DNA of 64,000 nt from Pseudomonas agarici (GTDB lineage Bacteria; Pseudomonadota; Gammaproteobacteria; Pseudomonadales; Pseudomonadaceae), in contig NZ_FOAR01000005.1 in assembly GCF_900109755.1 (NCBI RefSeq), forward strand, positions 124,001 through 188,000, given 5' to 3'. How positions within the stretch are numbered: position 1 is the stretch's first letter; the number at the start of each line of letters is the position of its first letter. Below are positions 37,244-46,968 of the stretch, one piece after another. The notes under the pieces are model-generated. The model worked only from the letters and a program-made list of their open reading frames with translations. It was not told the origin of the DNA and ran no database searches. A program made the position numbers and the translations under genes.

Positions 37244-38416
37244 ATGCACCAGCGCCTGACCCTGCTCGGGGCCACCGGCTCCATCGGCGACAGCACCCTT
37301 GACCTGGTAGCGCGGCATCCCGAGCACTTTTCCGTGTTCGCGCTGACCGCGCACCGCAATATCGACAAGCTTTACCGCCAGTGCCTGAGCTTCAAGCCCG
37401 CCGTGGCGGTGGTAGCCGGTGCCGAGGGCGCCCTGCAGTTATCGACCCGACTGAAAGCGTCGGGCTACAACACCGAGGTACTCCACGGTCCGCAGGCGTT
37501 GATGGCGGTGGCTGCGGCCAACGAATGCGACACCGTGGTCGCGGCCATTGTCGGGGCTGCCGGGCTGGCTTCGACACTAGCCGCCGCCAACGCCGGTAAA
37601 CGCATCCTGCTGGCCAACAAGGAAGCGCTGGTAATGTCCGGCGCCCTGTTGATGGGGCGTGTCGCTGCGACGTCGGCGCGGTTGCTGCCGGTGGACAGCG
37701 AACACAATGCGATCTTCCAGTGCCTGTCGACTCACCCAGGCGTGTGCCCCGAACGCCTGATCCTGACGGCTTCCGGCGGGCCGTTCCTGACCCGTCCGTT
37801 GGACACCCTCGGCAGCGTCACCCCCGACCAGGCCTGTGCCCATCCGAAGTGGCGCATGGGCCGCAAGATCTCGGTCGACTGTGCGACCATGATGAACAAG
37901 GGCCTGGAGGTGATCGAGGCCCACTGGCTGTTCGATATGCCCGCTGAACGAATCGAGGTGCTGATTCACCCGCAAAGTATCGTGCACTCGATGGTGGTGT
38001 ACGCCGACCAATCGGTACTGGCGCAATTGGGTAATCCCGATATGCGTACCCCCATCGCCCAAGCCCTCGCCCACCCACGGCGTATCGACTCCGGTGTCGA
38101 GCCGCTGGACCTGACACGCTGCGAGCCGCTTGCCTTCAGCAAGCCGGACCTGTTGCGCTTCCCCTGCCTGCATTTGGCCCTTGAAGTAGCGCGCGGCGGT
38201 TGTGAACTGAGTGTGGTGCTCAATGCGGCCAATGAAGTGGCGGTAGCGGCTTTTCTGGCCGGCGCGCTGGCCTTCAGCGATATCACCCGAGTCGTCTCGC
38301 AAACCCTGGAACAGACAGCCTCGGTGGCCATAGACAGTCTTGAGGCAATCGAGGAGACCGACCGCCGTGCACGCGCCAGGGCGCTGCAATTGTCAGACTT
38401 GCCACCAGCGCGGTAA
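37244..38416 (+). CDS. dxr: 1-deoxy-D-xylulose-5-phosphate reductoisomerase
   Basis: Second MEP step, NADPH-dependent conversion of DXP to MEP. 390 residues with the NADPH loop [62 protein letters not shown] and [11 protein letters not shown], and metal-binding Glu/Asp residues around the SEHNA and [12 protein letters not shown] motifs. ATG 37244 has GGAG at a normal distance. It is the last gene of the operon, and its 3' end overlaps the convergent helicase gene by 24 nt, leaving no room for an intergenic terminator. The housekeeping dxr is expected elsewhere (next to frr/uppS/cdsA), making this a second copy by inference. Confidence 0.94.
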   Translation: MHQRLTLLGATGSIGDSTLDLVARHPEHFSVFALTAHRNIDKLYRQCLSFKPAVAVVAGAEGALQLSTRLKASGYNTEVLHGPQALMAVAAANECDTVVAAIVGAAGLASTLAAANAGKRILLANKEALVMSGALLMGRVAATSARLLPVDSEHNAIFQCLSTHPGVCPERLILTASGGPFLTRPLDTLGSVTPDQACAHPKWRMGRKISVDCATMMNKGLEVIEAHWLFDMPAERIEVLIHPQSIVHSMVVYADQSVLAQLGNPDMRTPIAQALAHPRRIDSGVEPLDLTRCEPLAFSKPDLLRFPCLHLALEVARGGCELSVVLNAANEVAVAAFLAGALAFSDITRVVSQTLEQTASVAIDSLEAIEETDRRARARALQLSDLPPAR

Positions 38417-40642
38417 CAGTTGCCGGACCCTGGCCTCGGCAAAACGATCGTCGATCAGCATCACCACGCCACGATCCTGCTGGCTGCGAATCACCCGACC
38501 TGCGGCCTGCACGACTTTCTGCAACCCTGGGTACAGGTAGGTGTAGTCATACCCGGCACCGAACAGCGCTGCCATGCGTTGTTTGATCTGTTCATTGACC
38601 GGGTTCAGTTGGGCCAATCCCAAGGTCGCGATAAACGCGCCGATCAGGCGCTGGCCGGGCAAATCGATGCCCTCGCCAAATGCCCCACCCAACACTGCGA
38701 AGCCGATGCCTTGGCTGTGCTCGGTGAACTGTTCGAGAAAAGCTTGGCGTTGGCTTTCATCCATGTGTCGCGATTGCTCCCAGAGTGGAATCCGTGGATG
38801 CCGTTCAGCCAACAACCGCGCCACCTGCTGCAAGTAATCAAAGCTGCTGAAGAACGCCAGGTAGTTACCGGGGCGCTGCGCGAACTGCTCCGCCAGCAAC
38901 TCGACAATGGGGAGCAACGACGCCTGACGATGGACGAAACGGGTGGAAATCTCGCTGACCACCCGCAGTTCAAGCTGCTCGCGTCGGAACGGCGACTCGA
39001 CATCGATCCAGGCGGTATCGGCCGGCAGTCCCAGCAAGTCGGCGTAGTAATGCCTGGGGCTCAGGGTTGCGGAGAACAGTACGCTGCTGCGAGCGGCTGC
39101 CAGCCGTGGGCGGATAAAGGCTGCGGGTACCACATTGCGCAGGCACAACTGTGACAGACGTCGCCGGCCATGCTCGCGCAGGCTGATATCAAAGAGAAAG
39201 TGTTCGTCGAACAGCTCCCCGACCCGAGCGAATTGCAGGAGGTCGAAGTAGAACGTTTGGAGTTCGGCTCCCAGTCCTTGCGGATGCTCGTTGAGGTAAT
39301 CGCCGAGGGTCGAGATGCTGCGCGACATGGCCTGAAGCAGCCGGGTCGGCGCTTGGGCATAGGCCTGATAGGCCACGACCGACTCCTTGTGCAAGGCATT
39401 CCACTCGCGGTTCAGCCGTTGCAGCGATTTTTTCAGGGGCTCTGGCGCGTTCTGGCGCAAGCGATTGAGGTTCTGCTGGTCCAGGCTGGCGCTGTACATC
39501 TGCCGACCGCGCTCCACCAGGTTGTGGGCCTCGTCCACCAGCGTTGCCACTCGCCACCGGTTGGCCTGGGCCAGGCCGAACAGCAGCGCGCTGAAGTCGA
39601 AGTAATAGTTGTAGTCGGCGATCACCCAATCCGCCCAGCGCGCCATTTCCTGGCTCAGGTAGTACGGACAGATGGCGTGGGTCAGGGCAATTTCCCGCAG
39701 CGCCCGGCGATCGAGCAGGGCGACACCGCTAGCCGCCTGGCGCGCAGCCGGCAAACGATCGTAGAAACCCCGCGCCAGCGGGCAGGCATCGCCATGGCAG
39801 GCCTTGTCCGGATGTTCGCAGGCCTTATCGCGGGCCACCAATTCCAGCACCCGCAAAGGCAGGCCGGGGCTGCTGTCGTACAGGACCTGTGCCGCATCGA
39901 GGGCGAGCTGGCGCCCTGGGGTCTTGGCCGTCAGGAAAAACACCTTGTCCAATTGCTGTGGCGCCAGGGCCTTGAGCAGCGGAAACAGGGTGCCGAGGGT
40001 CTTGCCGATACCGGTCGGCGCCTGAGCCAGCAGGCAGCGCCCGGTACTCACCGCCTTGTACACCGTTTCCGCCAAGGTGCGCTGGCCGGGGCGAAAGTCA
40101 CCATGGGGGAACGCCAACGCCTGCGCCGCCAAGTTACGAGCAGTGCGATGACCTGCTTCCTGATCGGCCCAGTGCAGGAACAGCGAGCACTGCCGCTCAA
40201 AGAAAGCCTTGAGATCGGCGGCCTTCCAGGTTTCGCGCAGCAGGGTTTCCTTTTCGCTGAGAATGTCGAAGTACACCAGTGCCAGGTGGATTTCCGTCAA
40301 CCGCAAGTGCTCGCAGGCCAGCCAACCATAGATCCGCGCCTGGGCCCAGTGCAACTGGCGATGGTTGGCCGGCTGAGTGGCGAGATCGCCGCGATGGGTC
40401 TTGATTTCCTCCAATTGGTTTTGCATCGGATCATAGCCGTCCGCTCGCCCCCTGACCGACAGGCCCTGGTAATGCCCTTCCAGCGCCAGTTCGGCCCGAT
40501 ACCCCTCGTTACGCCGCGCCGTCACGGTGCGATGCCCGACAATACCCTCCAAGGCGCTCGGTGACGGAGTGAAGCGTAGGTCCAGGTCGCCGGTCTTGGC
40601 GGTGAATTCGCACAAAGCGCGTACAGCCACGCTGTAGTTCAA
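38393..40642 (-). CDS. RecB-like nuclease fused to XPD/DinG-type iron-sulfur helicase
   Basis: 749 residues from a TTG that overlaps the stop of the FAN1 gene (TTGA), with GGAGCTG upstream; the in-frame codon further upstream is less likely. The N-terminal about 110 residues are a PD-(D/E)XK nuclease: Asp68, EIK at 79-81, and Q-x3-Y at 101-105. Next comes a superfamily 2 helicase with Walker A APTGIGKT (208-215), four Cys likely holding a 4Fe-4S cluster (275, 282, 287, 325), the DEAH box at 370-373 and a C-terminal motor domain ([28 protein letters not shown]). It probably unwinds and trims damaged DNA together with FAN1. Confidence 0.9.
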   Translation of the reverse strand: MNYSVAVRALCEFTAKTGDLDLRFTPSPSALEGIVGHRTVTARRNEGYRAELALEGHYQGLSVRGRADGYDPMQNQLEEIKTHRGDLATQPANHRQLHWAQARIYGWLACEHLRLTEIHLALVYFDILSEKETLLRETWKAADLKAFFERQCSLFLHWADQEAGHRTARNLAAQALAFPHGDFRPGQRTLAETVYKAVSTGRCLLAQAPTGIGKTLGTLFPLLKALAPQQLDKVFFLTAKTPGRQLALDAAQVLYDSSPGLPLRVLELVARDKACEHPDKACHGDACPLARGFYDRLPAARQAASGVALLDRRALREIALTHAICPYYLSQEMARWADWVIADYNYYFDFSALLFGLAQANRWRVATLVDEAHNLVERGRQMYSASLDQQNLNRLRQNAPEPLKKSLQRLNREWNALHKESVVAYQAYAQAPTRLLQAMSRSISTLGDYLNEHPQGLGAELQTFYFDLLQFARVGELFDEHFLFDISLREHGRRRLSQLCLRNVVPAAFIRPRLAAARSSVLFSATLSPRHYYADLLGLPADTAWIDVESPFRREQLELRVVSEISTRFVHRQASLLPIVELLAEQFAQRPGNYLAFFSSFDYLQQVARLLAERHPRIPLWEQSRHMDESQRQAFLEQFTEHSQGIGFAVLGGAFGEGIDLPGQRLIGAFIATLGLAQLNPVNEQIKQRMAALFGAGYDYTYLYPGLQKVVQAAGRVIRSQQDRGVVMLIDDRFAEARVRQLLPRWWQV

Positions 40643-42291
40643 GTGAGCAGCTCCGCCCATTGAACATGGCACACGGCAACCGGCATCTGGTGCTGGTGAC
40701 AGAACTCCAACCAGCGCAATTGGTTATCCTGCAAGCGATCACCCGGTCCCTTCACCTCAATCATCCGATAGGTCTTGCGTGCTGGCCAGAATTGGATCAG
40801 GTCGGGCATGCCGGATCGGTTGGCCTTGATATCCAGCAGCAGGCGTTCGAACCAGTGTTTCAGGTGGACCGCCGGCAGGCACTCCAGGGCCTGTTCCAGC
40901 AGCTCTTGGGTCAGCACGTTCCAGAAGACAAAGGGTGATTGCAGCCCCCATTTGCTGACAAAGGTGTGACGCATGGTCTGCTTGTAGCGCAGGTCCGCCA
41001 ATTGCTCCAGGCACTGGGCGAACAGCTCGGCCCGGCGCGGATAAAAATCCTCGCTGTGCAGATCGGCCGGCCCGCTTTGGAAGGGATGGAAGAACGCTCC
41101 CGGCAACGGCGCGAAGATCGCCGGCCAGCACAGCAGGCCGAATAGTGAGTTGATCAGGGTATTTTCAACCACGTGTACCGGCGCATGATCCTCATGCAGG
41201 TGCCGGGCGACCCGTTGTTCGACCGATTCATCCGGCTCGTGGCTCAGACTCAAGTCCAGCCGCGTCACCGGCATCGGGGCTTTGCGCTCCTGCACCGCCA
41301 GCCCAAGCCGACGTCGCAGCCGTGGCAAGATTCGCAGCAGATGCTGTTGCTCCTCGGCACTCTCTGGCCTCGCTTCGGCTTCGCTGGCGAGTGCCATGGC
41401 CCGCGTGGGCTCGCCCAGGCGTTCTAATACCCGGATCCTGCGCAGGCGGGCACCGGGATAGCGGCATCCGCCATAGATCGCCAAGGCACCAGGCAGGTCC
41501 TGCAGCCGCTCGTTGTATTGTCCCAGTTGAAACAGCAGCTTATGCCGTCGCCGCTCCAACCAGGGGTTGTCGGTCTGCAATCGCTGGATATGCTCCAGCA
41601 CCTGAACGGTCTCCACCCCAGCTTCCAGGGCCTCACGGGCGCTATGCAGGTGCAGGTAGCCGTCCACGTCGGCGCGGCTGCGCAAGCTGCGCGACTCGAC
41701 GCTGAACTCGACCTTTTCATAACTGAAGATGCCCAGGTCAGCCAGCACGAACTCGGACCAGTCCTGATAGAGATTGCCGAAGAACATCAGTCGCAGGCGC
41801 TCGCACAGTGTCATGACTTGCAGGCTGTAGAGTCGATCAGTCAGTTGCGGACACCACTGGGCGAACGAACGTGTCTCGTCCTTGAAGTGTGCGCCAAGGA
41901 CGGCCAGCAATTCGCTTTTTCTGGCCTTGGGTTGCCCGATAAAGGCCTGGAACGCTTGCACGATCTCGGCTTTTTGCAGTACCGCGAACAAAGCCTCCAA
42001 CTCCAGCGAAGTGTCGTCCCGGACCCAGCCCAGGGCCAGCAAGGGCATCACCGCCGCTTCGCTGTCGCCGATTTCGCCATAGTTCAGCTTGCTGGCGCGA
42101 AAGTGCTCGCCCTTGCGCATCACCAGGCGCACCAGCAGAGCCCGCGAAATTTTGGGCAAGGCTGAAAAATCTTCGATGAACGCCCATTCCTGCTCGTTCA
42201 ATAGATCGGCATAACGCTGTGCCAGCCAGTCGAGTACGTGCTGGAAGTTATTCAGGTAGTAAAACGGATCGGCAAAGGGCTGGATCGTCAC
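40639..42291 (-). CDS. FAN1-type VRR-NUC structure-specific nuclease
   Basis: Bacterial FAN1 homologue, 550 residues, for processing branched DNA and interstrand crosslinks. The start is GTG 42291 and the protein begins MTIQPFADPFYYLNNFQHVL. The middle is helical with TPR-like parts (FQLGQYNERLQDLPGALAIY). The C-terminal VRR-NUC domain has MPDLIQFWP then YRMIEVKGPGDRLQDNQLRW, giving the PD-Xn-EVK catalytic set of FAN1. It overlaps the helicase gene by 4 nt, so both are co-translated. P. aeruginosa FAN1 is a known structural model, and the pairing with a helicase supports a repair role. Confidence 0.9.
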   Translation of the reverse strand: MTIQPFADPFYYLNNFQHVLDWLAQRYADLLNEQEWAFIEDFSALPKISRALLVRLVMRKGEHFRASKLNYGEIGDSEAAVMPLLALGWVRDDTSLELEALFAVLQKAEIVQAFQAFIGQPKARKSELLAVLGAHFKDETRSFAQWCPQLTDRLYSLQVMTLCERLRLMFFGNLYQDWSEFVLADLGIFSYEKVEFSVESRSLRSRADVDGYLHLHSAREALEAGVETVQVLEHIQRLQTDNPWLERRRHKLLFQLGQYNERLQDLPGALAIYGGCRYPGARLRRIRVLERLGEPTRAMALASEAEARPESAEEQQHLLRILPRLRRRLGLAVQERKAPMPVTRLDLSLSHEPDESVEQRVARHLHEDHAPVHVVENTLINSLFGLLCWPAIFAPLPGAFFHPFQSGPADLHSEDFYPRRAELFAQCLEQLADLRYKQTMRHTFVSKWGLQSPFVFWNVLTQELLEQALECLPAVHLKHWFERLLLDIKANRSGMPDLIQFWPARKTYRMIEVKGPGDRLQDNQLRWLEFCHQHQMPVAVCHVQWAELLT

Positions 42292-42398
42292 AGGCGGGCA
42301 GGACCATGGTTATCAAATGCTGGTTATACATACAGATAACAGCCCTCCCCCACGCCTGGCAAATACAATCGGACCAAAGGATTTCCAGGCGCCCGCTT

Positions 42399-43844
42399 TC
42401 AGGGAATCGATTCCAGGCGCAAGGCGTCGGCCAACGCCCCCAGGGCTTGCTCCAGATGGCGATGGCCGTTGGAGGTGGTGCTCAGGCGTAGGCAATCGCG
42501 GTGTAAGCCATGCAGGCTGAACAATTCACCGGGGGCCATGACGATCTTCTGCTCCAGCAGGCGTTCGAATACCTTACGCATGTCCGTCGGACGCGAAGCT
42601 CGTGCCCAGACGGTTGCGCCGCCCTGAGGTGTGACGAAGTCCAGGCTGTCGGCCAGGCGTGCGCGCAACAACTGGCTGACCTGCAACATCCGTTCGTTGA
42701 GCAGCCGCCGTAGGGTGCTCAGGTGCTGATCGATGCGTCCGCTGTTGTACAGGCGGGCAATCGCCTTCTGTCGCGTCGGCGACATGCGAAACGAGCGCAG
42801 CAGGAAATGCCGCTGCAACTCCATCCCCAGATGCCGTGACAACAGATAGCCGAACGGTGCCTCGCAGCCCATGAAACGCTCGAAACTGGCGAATACCAGC
42901 AGGCGATCCGGATCGACCAGATCACGCATGCACACCCCTCCGGTTTGAAAGGCGAGTTCGCCATGACTGTCGTTCTCCAGCAGCCAGACCCCGAAGTGCT
43001 CCAGCAATCGGGCGATCTGCTGGCGCTGCTCCAGTGGCATCAGGCTACCGTGGGGCATATTGATTCTGGAAGACATCAGCAACAGTTTGACCGATTGGGT
43101 CTGCAACAGATGTTCAAGTCCCTCCAGATCAAAGGCACCGTGGCTGTCCAGCGGTAGTTCGACCACATTCACCCCGCCGGCCTGCAACAACCGCAGAATC
43201 ACCCAATCGCCAGGCGACTCGACCAATACCGTTGCCTGTTTCAGGGACAGCGCGGCCATCAGCGTTTCCAGGACACTGCGCAGGTCGGCACCGATATAGA
43301 CATCGTCGGCATGCCAATAGCGCTGCGCCGAGGTGGTGTAACGTACCGCCAGGGCGGTGCGCAGCTCCAGTTCGCCAAATGGCTGGAACTGCGGTTGCTG
43401 CTGTCTGGGATACTGACGCACCAACTCCCGCTCAAGCAGCAGCAGTGGATTGTCCAGCGACAACAGCAACGCAGGCTCATCGCTGCTTAGCACCAGAGTG
43501 CCGGGGCGGCGCGAATGCACGTACATCCGCTCCAACAGGTCGGCACCGCTGCTGATGAACGCATTGCCGGAGACCGGCAATGCGTAATAGCCCGATTTGG
43601 CCTGGGAGTAGACCCGACCCTCCTTCTCCAGCAAGGAGTAGGCGTACTGGATAGTCGAGATCGACACGTTCAGGCGTTCGGCCAGATGCCGCAACGAGGG
43701 CAGCTTGACCCGCGCATCGGTTTCCACCTCATTGATCAGGTTGAGCAGATAACGGTAGACCGACTGATAGGCGAAGTCCGAATGCTTGCGCCCTCTGGTC
43801 GTTCGTGGAACCGCATCGGGTTCGGGAGTTTCTGAAGCTATCAA
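42399..43844 (-). CDS. MocR-type regulator (GntR winged helix plus aminotransferase-like domain), PLP lysine missing
   Basis: About 481 residues. An N-terminal GntR winged helix (residues 25-90, LPSLRHLAERLNVSISTIQY and LEKEGRVYSQAKSGYY) is joined to a fold-type I aminotransferase domain. In MocR proteins the PLP lysine lies in SFSK-x8-GY; here the gap-free equivalent is SFERFMGCEAPFGY, with Arg at that place, and the usual EDDY stretch reads ENDS. The domain may therefore bind a ligand without forming the Schiff base. TTG 43844 is preferred over TTG 43850 because AAGGA is then correctly spaced. It follows the PP-loop gene after about 10 nt and may regulate that operon. Confidence 0.82.
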   Translation of the reverse strand: MIASETPEPDAVPRTTRGRKHSDFAYQSVYRYLLNLINEVETDARVKLPSLRHLAERLNVSISTIQYAYSLLEKEGRVYSQAKSGYYALPVSGNAFISSGADLLERMYVHSRRPGTLVLSSDEPALLLSLDNPLLLLERELVRQYPRQQQPQFQPFGELELRTALAVRYTTSAQRYWHADDVYIGADLRSVLETLMAALSLKQATVLVESPGDWVILRLLQAGGVNVVELPLDSHGAFDLEGLEHLLQTQSVKLLLMSSRINMPHGSLMPLEQRQQIARLLEHFGVWLLENDSHGELAFQTGGVCMRDLVDPDRLLVFASFERFMGCEAPFGYLLSRHLGMELQRHFLLRSFRMSPTRQKAIARLYNSGRIDQHLSTLRRLLNERMLQVSQLLRARLADSLDFVTPQGGATVWARASRPTDMRKVFERLLEQKIVMAPGELFSLHGLHRDCLRLSTTSNGHRHLEQALGALADALRLESIP

Positions 43845-43855
43845 TACCAATCCTT

Positions 43856-45346
43856 TTAGCGTCCCGACAGGACTTCTTTGCAGACTTCACCGTTATCGGG
43901 ATTGATGATGTCAATACGATGTTTATCTGGATCGCCGGCCCGGATCCGGGCAATCAGCGAGACGGAGCTGTTGAAATCGACCTGGGTTTTCCGATACAAC
44001 TCCTGCAACAGCTTAAGTGTCAGGCCGCTGACATTCGTCAACCACTGTTCCACCTGCTCGCCAGTCGGCTGGGCCGACAGGGCTCTGTGCAGGTCCGGCA
44101 ATGCCACCAGCATGCCCGGATGGCAGTGGCGCAGAAAAGGCTCCAGGCCAAGGCCCTGATTGACGAACGGCGCGAACAGCAAGCAGATCAGTTGCTCTTC
44201 TCGCAGGCCGTAGGCCTCCTGGGCATACGCCCCGGCCAGGGCGCGACGGTTGAGAAGTTTTTCTGGCGTATCGTAGGCGACCATGGCCTGCTCGATCAGA
44301 CGTGTCGACATGCGTTTCTTACGCATCATCACCGCGGCCAGTTGCAGGTATTCGGTAATGCCCGTCTGGTAGCTCAGCTCCCGGACATATTGCGCCTGCA
44401 AACCACGCATATGAGCCATCAGCAAGGGGTTGGCGCAATCCGATTCGCTGAAGTGGAAGGCCAGGTCCTCAAAGCGGAAGCCGAGGAACTCCGTCAGCAA
44501 CGGCCAGCGTTGCTCGATGTTGCTGCCCACCAGGTCATAGACACTCACTAGCATCGGTGCATTGGCGTGACCGATGGCCGGACCCTGGGGTTGCGCCGGG
44601 GTGTCGCCATAAAGCTCTCGATAGTACTCAAGACTCAGCTCATTGCAGTTGTGCACAACCTCTTCGAACTCCAGCGGCCCCCTGCTTTGCTTGTTCCGAT
44701 CAGGGCCGGCGGTCGAGCGCAGCAGCCAGGTCAGGTACTCCTTCTGTTCCCGTGGGGAATCACCGATGATCAGGGCACTGCTACCCTTGTCCCAGGCACT
44801 GGCGCGCTGGTGAAAGTCCGCCATCGACAGGTAGCAACTGTTGCAGAACATTGCCCGGCCATCACCCGCTGTCAGATGGCCGTTCATAAGCAAGTTGCGT
44901 CGATTGAAATCGCGATTGAGATCGGACATCGGCGTCCGGTGCTGAAACGGGCGGACATGTCGGTTGTCCACCATCAACAACTCCACGCGGGGGTCGTCGT
45001 AGACGAACAGCGCGCAGTAACCGCGGTGAATATTATCCATGACCGTAGCGGTCACGCCGGCATGCCGCAAGGTGGCGATACGCAGCTTGAACGTGGCTGG
45101 CGAGCGCCCGGCGATGCTCAACTGAGCGGCCCGCAGGAAGGCCAAGGTGTAACTGCTGTCCTTGCCCCCGCCATGGGGCACCATGACCTTGAACTCGCCG
45201 ATGCGCTCAATGCCGCCTGCGGCCACGATTAAACGCTGGATCAACAACTGCAATGCGATACGTTCGGCACGTGAGAAGTAACTCAACAACCGTTGTAGAA
45301 CCTGTTGATAGACATAGTTCATTGCCTGCTCGTGAATAGAGCTCAT
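43856..45346 (-). CDS. PP-loop ATPase superfamily protein of unknown function
   Basis: 496 residues from ATG 45346 with AAAGG upstream; a GTG at 45430 in the same frame is possible. It has a PP-loop MVPHGGGKDSSYTLAFLRAA (residues 55-74), as in enzymes that adenylate a carbonyl or sulfur-transfer substrate. A CxxC pair follows (MFCNSCYLSM, Cys168 and Cys171), perhaps metal or iron-sulfur binding. The C-terminal half is helical and not recognised. The gene is transcribed just before the atypical MocR-like regulator, implying a shared pathway such as tRNA, cofactor or small-molecule modification. I cannot place it in a named family. Confidence 0.7.
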   Translation of the reverse strand: MSSIHEQAMNYVYQQVLQRLLSYFSRAERIALQLLIQRLIVAAGGIERIGEFKVMVPHGGGKDSSYTLAFLRAAQLSIAGRSPATFKLRIATLRHAGVTATVMDNIHRGYCALFVYDDPRVELLMVDNRHVRPFQHRTPMSDLNRDFNRRNLLMNGHLTAGDGRAMFCNSCYLSMADFHQRASAWDKGSSALIIGDSPREQKEYLTWLLRSTAGPDRNKQSRGPLEFEEVVHNCNELSLEYYRELYGDTPAQPQGPAIGHANAPMLVSVYDLVGSNIEQRWPLLTEFLGFRFEDLAFHFSESDCANPLLMAHMRGLQAQYVRELSYQTGITEYLQLAAVMMRKKRMSTRLIEQAMVAYDTPEKLLNRRALAGAYAQEAYGLREEQLICLLFAPFVNQGLGLEPFLRHCHPGMLVALPDLHRALSAQPTGEQVEQWLTNVSGLTLKLLQELYRKTQVDFNSSVSLIARIRAGDPDKHRIDIINPDNGEVCKEVLSGR

Positions 45347-45896
45347 AGCCTTTACACCTGGATTGGGTTCAGTGTCGGGCAACCGGCGCTCGTAATTATC
45401 AACGCATGTTATGTTCAGGAGTGTATTCACCGTCCACAGTTGGACAAGTCGAATTACAATTAAGAGTATGACTCCAAACCTGTAACATCCACAGCAAGGG
45501 TATGCGAGTGTGACCTAAGTCACGGATTGCCGGTCAATAATGGGGAAATCTTTGCGGCGATAAGAACATCCTAGGAATATTCTTACACTTACCTACAACT
45601 ATTGATCACACGAATAAGTTCAATATAAAGAGAGCCCCTATCCGTACTCATCCTCTTCCCACCGGTTCCCCGTGAACACCCTGATTGAAAATTGTGCAAT
45701 TGCATCGAACGGTACAACAACTGAAACTCGACCATGACTCGTTCCTTGAGCTGAAAGTTACCGGTTAATTATCAGTGCTTACAAGGCGATTAACAGATAC
45801 AGAATTTGGAAAAAAACCGGTTCAGTTGCCCAAATAATCACTTTTTTCGGCAACTTTCTTACAAAAAAATCAATCATTTGTTGGACAAAACAAAAA
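45347..45896. other. AT-rich intergenic region of about 550 nt
   Basis: Between the PP-loop gene and the mexS terminator. It is clearly AT-richer than its surroundings and holds no ORF with a ribosome binding site. TTGATAATT-like and TTAAGAGTATGACT-like stretches near 45400-45470 could form the PP-loop promoter on the minus strand, but no consensus is good enough to assign. Confidence 0.4.
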
Positions 45897-45924
45897 GCCC
45901 CGTATCAGTTGACTGATACGGGGC
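45897..45924 (-). terminator. Strong rho-independent terminator of mexS
   Basis: A perfect 12-bp stem (GCCCCGTATCAG and CTGATACGGGGC) with a 4-nt loop. On the minus strand it is followed by TTTTTGTTTTG. It lies 21 nt after the stop of the mexS gene. Confidence 0.92.
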
Positions 45925-45945
45925 TTGATAATTGCTTGCATGACC

Positions 45946-46968
45946 TCAGACGGGATTGACCTGCAGTGCCACCCGCCCACGGCATGGACAAGCGTCCATG
46001 AGCCGATGAGCCTCGACAAACTCATCGAAAGGGAACGCACGGATTTCCAGTGGCGACAGGACACGGTCCGCCGTCAGTTGGTTGATATCGCGCAGTGCCC
46101 GGCGTACCGCCGGCTGATCCTGAGCAATGCCCAGTTCTGGCTTGCCGGTGAAGTTGCCGATACAGTGTACGAAGAACTGGATGTTCTTCTGGAACGCCGC
46201 ACAGGCCGGGAATGGCGTCTGATTACCGCCCTGCAGGCCATAAAGCACCAAGCTGCCACGCGGTGCGAGGACATCGCCAAGCATCGACATTTGCGGGCCA
46301 CCAAGGCCGTCGAAGACCATGTCGACGCCACGACCATCGGTGTACTTGGTGATCTGCATCAACAAATCCTGCTCTTCGGTGACGATAACTTTCTCGGCAC
46401 CCAGAGCCAGAAGAAAATCACGCTCCTCGGCGGTCTTGGTCGCAGCAATCACTTTCACACCCAGGGCCTTGCCCAGTTGCACGAACGCCGGGCCGGCACA
46501 GTGGCTGGCGTCGGTGACCAGAGCAAACTGCCCCGGCTTGACCTGGGCCAGGTTGACATAGGCGAAATAGGCGATCAACAACGGTGTGTAGTGGACGCTG
46601 GCCTCAACCGGAGTCAGCACATCCGGGTAATGGGTCAGGGCCGAACGCGGCAGGACAATCACCTCACCGTAGACGGGGTAGTCGTTGGGGCTCTGGGCCG
46701 GGAAGCTGGCGACTCTGTCGCCGATCGACAGATCGTCCACTCCATCACCGATAGCAGTGACCACACCGGCCATCTCGTGACCGATACCCGCCGGCAGCAG
46801 AGCACGGGAGGATGCCAGATTCTGCCGCCAGAGAACATCATACCAGTTGATGCCAATCGCTTCGACACGTACCTGCACTTCACCCGGTGCAGGCACAGGG
46901 GCCACATGCTCTTCGCATTTGAGCACCTCGGCTGAACCAAATTTGTGAAAACGGATCGTGCGTGACAT
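45946..46968 (-). CDS. mexS: MexS-type zinc-independent quinone oxidoreductase / alcohol dehydrogenase-like protein
   Basis: Medium-chain dehydrogenase/reductase of 340 residues, the length of P. aeruginosa MexS, whose loss activates MexT and MexEF-OprN. ATG 46968 has GAGG seven bases upstream; the longer reading from 46983 is not needed. Motifs: GINWYDVLWRQNLASSRALL, AGIGHEMAGVVTAIGDGV (GroES-like domain) and a nucleotide-binding part with FALVTDASHCAGPAFVQLGK. Zinc-ligand cysteines of classical alcohol dehydrogenases are absent. It is divergent from mexT, the same arrangement as in P. aeruginosa. It probably detoxifies an electrophile that otherwise triggers MexT. Confidence 0.9.
   Translation of the reverse strand: MSRTIRFHKFGSAEVLKCEEHVAPVPAPGEVQVRVEAIGINWYDVLWRQNLASSRALLPAGIGHEMAGVVTAIGDGVDDLSIGDRVASFPAQSPNDYPVYGEVIVLPRSALTHYPDVLTPVEASVHYTPLLIAYFAYVNLAQVKPGQFALVTDASHCAGPAFVQLGKALGVKVIAATKTAEERDFLLALGAEKVIVTEEQDLLMQITKYTDGRGVDMVFDGLGGPQMSMLGDVLAPRGSLVLYGLQGGNQTPFPACAAFQKNIQFFVHCIGNFTGKPELGIAQDQPAVRRALRDINQLTADRVLSPLEIRAFPFDEFVEAHRLMDACPCRGRVALQVNPV

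Noticed and set aside
39170..40564. 464-codon plus-strand frame opposite the helicase gene
   Set aside because: Antisense of a gene with intact Walker A, DEAH and Fe-S motifs; the composition is typical of an antisense frame.
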